This document shows, one piece after another, positions 25,861-37,600 of a stretch of DNA of 64,000 nt. The position numbers were made by a program, and so were the translations under genes. Where the stretch lies: assembly GCA_950295325.1 (NCBI GenBank), contig OX485804.1, positions 8,618,001-8,682,000 on the forward strand, in the 5' to 3' direction. This DNA is from Polytrichum commune. Taxonomy: Eukaryota > Streptophyta > Polytrichopsida > Polytrichales > Polytrichaceae. Under the pieces are notes generated by a model. It saw nothing but the letters and a program-made list of their open reading frames with translations. It had not been told where the DNA came from and ran no database searches. The stretch's first letter is position 1; each line of letters begins with the position of its first letter.

Positions 25861-26260
25861 TGAGGGGAAAATGAGTGATGCACCTCCTGTACAGTTGTTG
25901 AAGCTAACGGTATCCCTCCACTGTGCAAAATGAGCGAAAAATAAACTTTCGCAATGTGGCTGCGGCAGCAACTTCGGGGGCTTGAAGGGGCGGTGTTCTT
26001 GTAAGGGAAGGCCTGGAGCTTGGCGCCTCGACGGGGCAGCCATCGGTACATCGTTGCGTCCGGTGAGTATTTCACCCGTCTGGCGGTCCGGTGTTAAATC
26101 CTCCGGTCCTAGACCCTGCAACCCCTGGTGGGTGGGTGCGGCAGGCGCGGCGACCGGAGGTAGGTAGGTGCGGGTAGGTGCGGCTTGGTGGACGGTGGCT
26201 GATCTCTCTTGTCGCATGGCACAGAGCGACCAACGGTAGGGAGATCCGTCCGATTGGTAA
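25860..26260. promoter_or_regulatory. GC-rich island, probable taxilin first exon and promoter
   Basis: Base composition jumps to GC-rich between AT-rich flanks (runs such as GGCGGTGTTC and GCAGGCGCGGCGACCGG). The minus strand has a 125-codon frame (26217-25840), rich in Pro, Ala and Arg, which may be leader or an alternative N-terminus. The rotatin gene begins downstream on the other strand, so the island may serve both genes. This rests on composition and position only. Confidence 0.5.
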
Positions 26261-26367
26261 GGAGTTTGTCCAATGGATCTGCTACTTAATCACATGCGAC
26301 CCCCCCAATGCGGCGGAGATCCAACACTTGAGCACTTTAATTTACATTTGGCTTGGCAAAGGTTCAC

Positions 26368-26665
26368 GTGTCTAATTCGGTTACTTATCTTAATTGGACA
26401 CCTATATGTTTGCATGGTATATGGCATGTGGCTTGGTGTGGTTTCAAGAGTTGATACCAAAAACGACACATGTTTACATGAGATTGGACTGCGTGCTCAA
26501 AATATGATAACCATTCTAGGTTCAATGGTCAACGTAATTGATAGCATATGTAAGATCATTTAATAAGCACTTCGATATTGAATAAGATGTTCATATGAGC
26601 CTTCAAAATTACGAGGAAAAATGACTACAACCTCAATTTGGATTTGCTAGCCATCTCTTACTAGC
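26368..26665 (+). repeat. Copy of the repeat-borne coding remnant (broken)
   Basis: Related to 6938-7243 and most closely to 51781-52120. Blocks 'CTTAATTGGACACCTATAT', 'GATACCAAAA-GACA', 'CATATGAGC' and 'TACGAGGAAAAATG' are in the same order. Confidence 0.65.
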
Positions 26666-26689
26666 CTTGATGAGGCAGCCATCATATTG

Positions 26690-26870
26690 CTATTAGGGTG
26701 ATTTTACCTAGGTATGAAGGTTATGCATGATATATAGACCCGCATAGTGTCAAAAACATAAATATCCTCAAATATCCATAACCCTGTTGATGTCCAATAA
26801 TGTGAAGTCATGGTTATGGATACCCAAATGGTGTCAAAAAGAAGACGATATTAATCCAACATTGGTCACT
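26690..26870 (+). repeat. Dispersed repeat D4, copy 1
   Basis: Shares TACCTAGGTATGAAGGTT, GCATGATATAT, 'GATACCCAAAT' and 'AAAAAGAAGA' with 45775-45950, same orientation. Confidence 0.7.
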
Positions 26871-28330
26871 ATACATGTTTATTATACAAGCCTTTTGTAT
26901 TATTTAGGAATTATTTGACAAGTCCATCATGCACTTGGAAAGGTCGATTATGAAATTCAGTTCACAACACCTACCATGCAAAATGTTGTATTTGTTTTCC
27001 CCTTCTAAGTTTGTTGTTGATTCATTTCAAATGGGTCCCATCATGCTCCATTGGGGTCTTTGACCTTGATTTTAGGGCCATTTTGACTTACAATACAAAC
27101 CATTTAGGGTTTGTGATGTTACTTTGTGTTTTCACCCTCCCCCATGGTCAATGTCATGCAACTTAAACTAATGATTATGGCTTAAGATTTGGGTAAATAG
27201 TCATGATGTCCACCCATGGAGGTTGAGAATGCATAGAAGCACCATGTGGCCATGTCACACTGAGTGATTATGTTGACGAGTCTATTCAATTTTGGATAGA
27301 AGGAGGCACATTGTCACATGTACCCACGTGCATTGGATGAACTTGTCATGGCATGAACGTTATGTTTGGTAAAAAGAATATGTCGACATACCATGGGTTG
27401 TAGTAGGCACCCAATATCCACCTCACCAATGCCACTACGAGGTACATCGGACACCTACTACAACCGATGGCAAGGCTCCTCGCATCCATAACCTAATTCA
27501 AAATGTTTCCAAGTTAGACATGAAAATATAAGTTGCTCACAATAGGTATTGATTCATTGTTTACATTCAATCTTACTAAAGTCTATCTCATAACAATGTA
27601 ACCAATGAAAGTTGTAGCTTTGGTGACCAACTTCCACTTATCGGTTGCCTCGTCATAAAAGTATTGGTATTCAATTTAGGTCTATAGCCATAGCAATTGT
27701 CTTTTGAGTTGGCTTCTCACATTTTTACTTACAACTCACAAAGAAATGTAGGCACAATATGCACAATTTTGGTGCTCATCATCTATGTCCACAATCACAA
27801 TACAATTGCAAACTATGAGACAACCTAAGTATAGATGAGATGCTCGAGTCACGATGTTCATGTATGCCCGCCATCTTTTGTAATTGGCACTCTGATTAAT
27901 GTATTCTTACATGCGGATCACAAATGTAGTTATCAAGGTACAAAGAAAACGAGCTTATGACTTGACACAAAGGTTGAAAGCGGAGGGAATTTGGTGCTCT
28001 CGAAAATAACCTACATTTTGCAATACGCAACACTCAACAATGGAAGAGACCAGGCCTTATACTTACAAGACTATGCTTGATCCACATTGGGGTGCTCAAA
28101 GGGGTTGTAATACCGGAACAACATGTCCAATGAGAGTTGTCATTGGAGACCTTAGTACGTCTCCATGTTTTCCATGCAAACTATATGACATTCGAAAGTT
28201 CAACATAATAACATTATCCCAAATGTTGACCTTGGTTAGCTTTTTACTTAATACACACAACTCATTCAATCAAGAAACCTATTTCAAGTAGCTCTAATTT
28301 TGGTACGAATGCAACTTGGTTTTAATATAG
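26871..28330. other. Region that should contain the rotatin first exon
   Basis: Exon 1 of the model starts at an acceptor (28329-28330) in phase 0, so a short upstream exon with the start codon is expected here or in the GC island; no candidate was convincing. A 12-bp inverted repeat (GGTTGTAGTAGG at 27396, CCTACTACAACC at 27454) is present. The 83-codon frame at 28040-28291 has no rotatin-like content. Confidence 0.4.
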
Positions 28331-31300
28331 GGTTATTGTAAAATATCGGTGTGCACACCAGATCACCCAAATGTTGAGATTCGAGTAAAGGCTTTGAAGC
28401 ATTTGCAAAGTGACATGGACACCAATATGCTTGATTTGACGACATCTTCAACAAACACGAAATTATTGTTGCGCAATTTATTGGAATGGTTCAATCTTCC
28501 AGTTGTTTCTCATGAAAGTTTGGTGATCAATTTCTTGATCAAACTTGCACAAGTACGAATATGGCTCATACATTTTACACTTCTTCTATACAAAACTTGT
28601 TCCAATCAAGAGAAAATTTAAGATATGCAATTAGTGTGTGTGTGAGAGAGAGAGCAATACTTTTTTTGATGTGATTGTTCCATGTTTTTTGTTGTTGTTG
28701 TTGATTGAGAACTTGTGCAGTTTAAACAACTTGTGTGATCTATATTACATTTTTGCACTTTGTCTTGAAGTGGTTGCTTATTGTATTGAACGCTATTTAT
28801 ATTTATAGGCAATATTGTTATTGATATTCATGTTCCATATTTTTATGCCATGGATTTGAGAATTTGTGCACTTTGAAACCACACATAAACAACTTTAGGT
28901 GGGCTATGTTATATTTTGAAACATCGTATGGATCATGTGGTTGCTTATTGTAGAAAGCAAGGATACGAGAAAAACTTGTGAATCTTGGTGCCGTTGAGTT
29001 CATGGTTGAATTACGAAACCAAAGTGCCACCTCACTTATGCCGATGATCAATGCTTTGATCTATTTTCTTGCACAACCCACGCCCTCAAAGTTGGATCCA
29101 CAGAATGGCCCACCCTCGAGCTCGGACAACACTTCTAGGAGTTGGGATGGCTCAAAGGTACTCACAAATTCGTCACCAATACCATAACCGACCAAAATCA
29201 CATGCTTGTTTAATTATGTGTATCATTTATTCAAATTTTCAAGGTATTTTTTGTGGATTTAAAAATAAAGTGAATGTGAACTTAGTCGTATTTGAGCTCA
29301 TTGAAAGTTGTGTGCAATCACTTGGTGTTTGAGCTTTATCCTTTGAACATGCACTAATTGAATGCCGATGGATTGTAAAAAGGAAGGGAAATGTCATGAA
29401 CACCAAACTTCCGGGGCACCTCTTGGCCATACTTATTTCAATGCTGAGCCAGGTTCAGCGTGCTCCACATGTTCCGCACAAAGACATTCCACTCATAAGA
29501 CACAATACAAGGAATTAGGTATATATTGGGTGTCAACTTGCAATGAATGAGCAAAATTTATTTTTGAGTAAGTAATACACATTTTGTTGTTAATACGATG
29601 ACGAGAGCTCTATTGCATGATTAACTTGATGAGAAGTAAATCTTATAACAAGTGATAATGTGGTTGATGCCTCTCAAAATGTGTGTAGTTTCAACAAAAA
29701 TGTAATACATTGGAAGTCTATCACTAGTATGTATGATTTTTCACACTCTATTGTTTGTAGTTGTACTAGCAGAAGAGGGACTTGGACCAAATTTGCCATG
29801 TGTTGACTTGGACCCTTGCGATGACAAATACTTATTTGACTTGAATAGTAAGATATACTACTTATTAAAATCATTGGGTAATAATATAAAATAATATGTG
29901 TTTCATACTTATACTTTAATTCTCTACTGAAAAATGATATGTTATCTTGACAAAACCCATTTCTTGAACGCAAATAAAGGATTAAGAGTTTGAGATTCGT
30001 TACTCTCAATTGCAATTTTTTTGCAACAAACTAATTAACATATATAGCAATCATTTGGCATTGTCCATATATAGTCCATGATGCACACATATTCCATTGT
30101 ACTTATTGCGGTGGAAACGCCTTCAAATAACATGAATAATATCCCTTGTTACCTTGTTTGTTAGCCTTACTTTTGAAGCACATTACTCTTGGTTGGGGCC
30201 TTTTTAGTGACAATACAATATTCTGAGGAGCTTGACAATGTGAAACATGCCATGACCGAGCTACGCGAAATTACAGTCATTGATTTCTACCCAGAAGCCG
30301 TTTTACAAAAATACAATATTTTACAGGTGGTGCAATCTTTTCTTCAAAGTTCTTTAAATTTATTTTTCATTCTTCTTTTTTATATCTATTACTAGCCCTT
30401 AAATGTTCAAGTGGCCCATTGTAGACCTAAATGTGTCATACAATTGGTTTAAAAAATATTTATTGATTCTTATTGCTCAAAATGCCAGTTATAATCATGT
30501 CCAAAATCAACTCATTTATCACAACCATTACAATCAGTGGGCTACAAAAAGGTATTTGTGATATCCTGGGAAAAGTTGTGTTGTCATGACATTATTCATG
30601 TGCACTTATTATTATTTAATTCTATTATCATTAGCACAACACACAAAAAGCATTTTATTTATATATCTAATTTGTGAGGGTGTTTAATGAACTTGAACAT
30701 TATACAATACGTACCTCTTAAACCCAATATTAAGATGCTATGATTGTGTATTTGCCACACCATTTGTTGCACATTGTGTGGACATTGCATTATTCAACAA
30801 AGCACTTGTATTCTCTTGCGAGGGAATATAAGTGGGAATAATCCTCTTGTGAAGCTCAAATTCCTACATATTTTATGTTGATTTAAAACTTATTATTCAC
30901 TTGCTAGAGTGTTAAGTAGATCAACGATGTGGATCCCCCACTCCTAACTTTGCACTAAGAAATATATTCCGACATGGGTTAGGTAACCTGATAATCTTGG
31001 CTAATAAGATTCTTTCTAGGTTTTCAAACTTACAAAGAAAACACAATATAATGTTACGGATTGTGTAGTAGTCTCAATAATAAATAAAGTGGACCACATC
31101 AAGCTTCAAATGCTTTTGATTTTTGGTGGAATACTTACGATAGTGTTGTAATAACGATTTCATCGTTGTAGTGGCATAATTTGTGATGTATTGTTGAATG
31201 TGTGACCACAACAAGTAACAAACAACGGTGATGCTACATCACATTAAAAAAAAAAAACATAATATTACTAAATTCATAATTCACATTGATTTTTAACACA

Positions 31301-31661
31301 AGATGTCTCATACCAAATGATTGAATGATGTATTTTGCACCGATAACATTGAAAGGTGCCACATGCTAAACACACAAGATTCTTTGCAACGATGGACTTC
31401 ACATGGTACATGTTTTAAGCGTCAAAATGTTATTTTGTTTATAACATAGAATTATGACATGCTTTGAATTAGTAAGCCCATGACATCTTACATAAGTGGT
31501 GTAGCTATGTATACTTTTACATGCTTTATTATATGTAGCTGAAATACATATATGTTTGTTGTGACATGTAGAGCGCATTGACTTTGATTCAAAGGATGCC
31601 GGATCATGGACTAGGTGCTATTGTGTTTGAATTTGTCCACATCCTCGTGCGTCGTCTCAAG
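28331..31661 (+). CDS. RTTN: Rotatin exons 1-6: Rotatin_N domain
   Basis: Exon 1 (residues 1-74 of the model) carries HPNVEIRVKALKHL and LLRNLLEWFNLPVVSHESL, matching the animal 'H-x-EIR-x-RAL ... LLEWFNF' signature. Exon 2 has REKLVNLGAVEFMVELRNQ, matching the 'iGAVEFLskLR' block. Exon 5 has VIDFYPEAVLQKYNILQ, matching 'DFPAEIFLQRPKI'. Exon 6 is SALTLIQRMPDH to LVRRLK. Exon 3 (29383-29518) is the least certain: its acceptor GTAAAAAG has little pyrimidine tract, but its phases join exons 2 and 4 correctly. Confidence 0.82.
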
Positions 31662-34600
31662 GTATACATTTCCATTTACTTCTCGCATGAGACGTTGGGA
31701 GGTGATTCTTAATTTATATTTTTTGTTATTCTAATCAATAATACCATGTGGAGTTTGGACGGATCTTAAGTAATGTACAAGTGCCATGTGGCAACATTTC
31801 AAGAGTATCCATTTACTAAAAGCTTGAACATGAAGCAATCTAAAATATGACCTCATTCAAAAGTTGACATGAATGAGAGATGCTTCACCCTTGGGCATAG
31901 ACTTAGGCTCATGTATGAATCCAAAATAGGTTTAGAAAGCTAAGCTATGCACCAATATCACAATAATTTATGTTGTTATGGTTGAGTTTTAGTCTTCTTC
32001 TTCTTCTTCTTTTCCCGTCCAAATTTCAACTACAAATTCATGCAAGGTGCATCACTGTGAGTTATTCAATAGACATGGATGTCATGATTTGATCGATTGC
32101 ACAATTCAATGGTTTGAAGCTCATGTTTTTAAGTGAAGATAGTAATGACACACTGTAGAGGGCTCCCTGTTCTAACATATAATAATAAAATTTCCCTTGC
32201 ATTCACCACAACCCACTTGTATCTCATGTGGAAACTACAATTTGGCACATGCAAAGATGAAATAATTAAGGAGCCCTCTACGGTATCACTGATAGACTAC
32301 TTACTCATGTCTAGCAATTGCTAACAAAATGATAGATGAGGTTCCAAGCACATTATCAATTATTTATTCATTTATCCATGCTATTGATCGCTTGAACTTA
32401 AAACATCTTATGTTACATATAAGGCAACTAACCAATTCCCGACCACCACTCCATTAAGGCACCTCATGCCATCTTGTTTTTGTGTCGCTTTATGTCATTC
32501 CTTGAACAATGTTGAAATGTCATGGTTGAAACCCAACTTAGCCAAATTGCACTAGCTAAGTTGACAACTAGGTGTAGATTGCAAGTATCAAGGGTATTGT
32601 TGACGAGCATCAAGGGTACTCGGTTGTGTAACCGATCGGTGATTGGAAAGAGGGTAACCTGCATCACATGTAAAGGTTGAAGAGAATGTCCACTTGGAAA
32701 ATTCATAGTAAATTGGTTATAATTGGATTTAAAGAATAACATGCATGAATTTTTATTTTATTTCTGTTACACAAGGATTTTTTCCTTTGATTATACCTTA
32801 ACCACATATATGCTCACTTGGGGGTTGGACTCTTAATTGGAAACCTAAATGACATCCGTGAGTGATTATGAAATAATACCCCTCATCTATGAAAAAGATT
32901 AAAAAAATGCATACATACTAACGGTACGCTAGAAAATGGCTTAAGTAGAATGTATTTATACTAAGCATTTCAATTGAATGTGATAAATGCCTCCAATTCA
33001 TATACAAAATACAAATCATTAATTTAATAGCCATTTGTTACATGCACATTCTACTTTAACTTTCTAATAAAAAGTCATTGAACATTTTTTTATCCTTAAG
33101 ATTTAACTCAAAATAATATGACCCTGAAATACACATCATTTAAGCTAAGGTAATAAATAACAATGGGTGAAAATGTAAATTGGATGAAACTACACTAGTA
33201 GAAAACTCTGCCAAAAAGAACCGCACTCAAAATAAGTTTTGAATCTTTTCGGCTGTGGTTCTTTTGACCAGCTTGATATGTAGGCGCTAAACAATTGATT
33301 GTTTTTATTATTTTTATTATTTTTTTAGCGACCAAAATGTTACAAAATTTTGGAGCGTGTAATATACCATTGAAAAGGTCTTAAAAATACTTGAAAAATA
33401 CTTGAAAAATTTGAACATGTAATCATAAAACAAAAGAAAAACATGTAGTTGTTTAGCGACGAGTTGTAGAGTTTTTTTTTGTTTTTGTTTTTCTTCCCTC
33501 TAGTATGTACATTTAAAAATGCTATTAATAAATTTTGAGGTAAAGGTAGATGTACAAAAGGGGGCCTAAAGATCAAAGAATTTCTTGATCAAGGATGTGC
33601 TAGCACTAGTAGAAAACTATTCCCAAAAAAATTGCAGTCGTAATCGGTTGTGATTCTTTTGACCAGCATGAGAAAACGCACACATCTTGTAATCTACAAA
33701 TAATAATAATATATGCACTACACGGAATGTCGTATTTAGTGTCACCGATTCTAATTGTCTTGCTCAATACTATTTATAAACCTTGGTGTAGTGTCACCAA
33801 CACCAAATGTTAACCTAACATTATTTGTCATCCTTGTAAATGTTTTGGGGGATTATGGATTTACACTGTTGCAACTATTGTCACTTGCTAAGTGATTTTC
33901 CATCCAAATTTGAATCATCCGTGACAATATATCATCATGTACTTGTTAGGATGCAAAACATACTAGACTTTATTTCAAGGACTGGCTTTGGATGAACTGA
34001 AAGTAAGTTGGGACAACAGTACTTGTAAATATAATCCATAGAACATATCACATAATTTTTTTTACCAAGGTGACATAAAATACCATAAGACACTAAATAC
34101 AATACTTAGTATAGTAGAAAATCTAAGAGGGATACAACTTGAAGAAAAGAAAAGAAAAGAAAAGACAAAATAATGCCCATAACTCGGTACCGGCATGAAT
34201 CTAAGAGGGATACAACTCGAACTTAAAGTTGTGGGTCGAAATTGGCAGGCATCTCTCACTCTTGCATCTGAAGCAGCTTTCCAAGTTCATCTGGACATTG
34301 CAAGGGTGCACAAAGTCAAGCAAAATGTCCAAGATGATACATGTACCTTATATACAAGTAAGATGAATTTGAGCATCTTAAATGCAAGCAACCATCAATC
34401 AATGTTGAGTGATTAGGGTTGGTTGACAGGGGGTTCCAAGTCCTAAGTCTCAAGTCACTTGAGGTCAATCCGTGCAACCTCAACCGTTGAGATCACATGG
34501 AAGTTGGGACTTACGACTTCACACAGAGTCCCGAGTCCCAAGTATGACATGGATGTCTACATGGCAACACTTGCTGGAGGGATGCTTGGGTCTTGTGTTG

Positions 34601-37600
34601 CGAGTTGGGTCAAGCGAAAAGTTAGACCCAACTCTCAACACAAGTCCCGCAAATATGTTTACATGAAACAATCAAGATCTGACTTAAGGGTTGCTAACCA
34701 TGTTTTAATAGTCTCATGAGGCTCCAAAGTTGGGACTTTGCCTTCATGTCAAGACTTGACACTTGGAACCCCATGTGAACCGGCCCTTAGTGTCACTATA
34801 TATCCCTTCATGGTTTGACATATTTGACTATGCTAATTCGTGTAACTACTTGATGATTCATTCCACGTGGATTCAAATCACATCTCATCCTTTTATAGCT
34901 TCCAACTATGAAAGGAGGAGTGAAACGAAAGATCGAAATTGCATCCACGTATGATTCAATGTCGGTCCATGGTTTGATGTGTTGTGATCGATATGATATG
35001 GTTGTTGGTGTATTATGGATCTAGATGTTTGAGACGAGGTTGACAAATTTGTGGAACATTGTGTGGTGTGTTGTAGCTATAAAAGAAAGTTACCCGGTGT
35101 TCACACAAGGACAAGTTTATTTACGTTTTGCGTCAACGGAGTGGAGGCCTGAAGACGGAGAAGCCAAACAAAGCGGTGTCCGCCATGTGCTCTCCGTGGG
35201 CCAAACCGTGCACCTAATAATGCTCCAACTCCTCGTGGGCTTAACAAACACTTGTCACCACCAAGCCTCGCTTTCATTGTTTAGGGAGATATTACCGTTG
35301 CTTCAACCACCCAAAGATGAATGTTTGAGCGAGGAGGTTAGTAATGACTTCCATTCTTATCATGCCTTGGAATGTTGTCAATTGAAAGCAAATTCCAAAG
35401 TATCTTCGCAGGATAAATATATAGATAAAGTGCGAATATTTTGTGAGTTTGAAACATTACATGTGGGTGTAATCTTATTTCTTTGATAGTTTGAGTATTA
35501 TATGAAAATTTCATAAATTGAATTGTCATAAGCATCCCAAGAAAAATCCTTAAAGTTGGATGAAAATATCAATAGTTGGATGAAAATGTGTAATGTCATC
35601 CATATGTGGCATCATTACTCTAATGGTTGTCACCATTTTGGCTTTCCAAATACACATAAAAATATTGGGTGTAACCCACAGTTGACATTAAGTTCACATG
35701 TTTTGATCGTGTACAATTTTGCAACAAGTATGTATGTTGATTTTAGGGTCACTTGTTTGTCCAAATGTCGGGTAACTTTCGAATGACAATTGCTTTTGGA
35801 TATTTACACTTGAAGTGTTGGTCAGGTTCATAACCGAGTCGCGAATTAGATCAATTGTGATCTAACATTATCACCAAACCCAAATTAGTGTTCAAAACAC
35901 TTCAAACACGATATTCAATATTTTGAGAGAGTGGGATCCTCTCAAAATAATATTGGCCATTTGGACACCTAAAAGTCATGTTAGGTTGATAAATACTAGA
36001 TTATACTTTAGACGTGTAGTTTCCATTAAAATGAGAGTATGTTAAGCTGGGAAATCGACTCATTTAGGTTGAGTCGACCTAAATGAGGACATTATGTTGT
36101 CAATTTAGGTTGAGTCGACCCAAATGAGGACAATTATGTTAGTCAATTTAGGTTCAGTCGACCTAAATGAGGACAATATGTTAGTCAATTTAAGTTGAGT
36201 CGACCTAAATGATGACAATGTGTTGTCAATTTAGGTTGAGTCGACTTGAATGAGTCGATTCCCTAGCTTAACATACTCTCATTTTAATGGAAACTACGGC
36301 AAAATTTACGGCGGAAAATAAATGTTATTTTTTTACTTGTACTCTACAACTTTCCAGTGGTTTTCATTTCATTCTTGGATTAATAGTTTGCTTTATGTAC
36401 TCTCAATTCACTAGAAAACTCTTATTTTAATGAATATTGTGTTTTCAATGTTGCTTGGATGTTGAGTGATTCGTGCCTTTGACACATGGGAACGAATTAG
36501 CTCATGAACATAGTGGTTCAAGTGACCAAACCATCACCACAATTCTCTAGATTCAAATATCAACTTTTGTTTCACCCTAATTAAATCACATCAAACCACA
36601 ACCATCAATTCATTACAATTGCAATATATAACATTTTGTTTCTACAACACACGATTGCAAGACCTAAAAAATTGGTTAATGAGTAGAATTGATGTTAAAT
36701 GAATCATTTCCTAATGATTGAGTTCTCACTAAAAAAAGAATCATGAAAGATCCCTATATATATAAATATATAAATATATATAATCAACTTGCATTTTGAG
36801 ATGACATAACATCTATAACATTAGTGCAAGTTTTTGAACTCGAACTATGATATTGTTTGTGATTTGTAAGCATAGGTGCAAATACACTTTACTCAATACT
36901 TTCAAGTCATTTGTGAATCGATGCAATACTTGAATGCGGCAAGTGGCGGTGGCCTAAGCATGCTTTGCTTGGAGAATCGAGGAAGTCAACGTGCTATGAA
37001 GAAGAGGGCCATTCAATGCCTTCCCATACTCATTGTGCTTAGCTTTGCGGTTGATTTGGTCGCCTTGATCCCACCAACCCAAGTTTCCGGTCTTGTTCCA
37101 AGGACCCTCATCGAGGCACTCACTTTGCTAGCCGGGGATGTGGTGCTTGCCGCTTGCAACTTCAACATGCACAAGAATGTAAGTCATTCTAAACGTTGGT
37201 TATGCGATGGTTTTCTACAGCTTAGGGTGGGTTTACACTAGGGTCCATGACCAAATTAAGAAACTCCATAACAAGTGATCATATTGTTTGAGAGCAAAGT
37301 TTGGATCCCAAGGAGTTTACACTAGGGTCTAGGAGCAAGGTGTGTGAAATGAAGTGACACCCAAGTTTCAACAATATCCATTGAGAATAAGAAGAAAGAA
37401 AGAAGATGCGTTTAATGTTGCTACGGGCATGAATCGTGGTGTTGCTTCATGTTTTAGTTGCTTCAAAGATATATGTAATCCAAAATGGGCATTGTGAGAT
37501 TTAGGGGGCCTCTGATGGGTATTGCTCAAAATCAAAGGTGAACACCTTGAATGGTCACAGACAAGTCGGCCAACACCTATCTTCCCCAAGGGCATGCTCC

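Noticed and set aside
28040-28291. Candidate first exon of rotatin
   Set aside because: The frame does not resemble the rotatin N-terminus and has no donor in phase 0 that reaches the 28331 acceptor.
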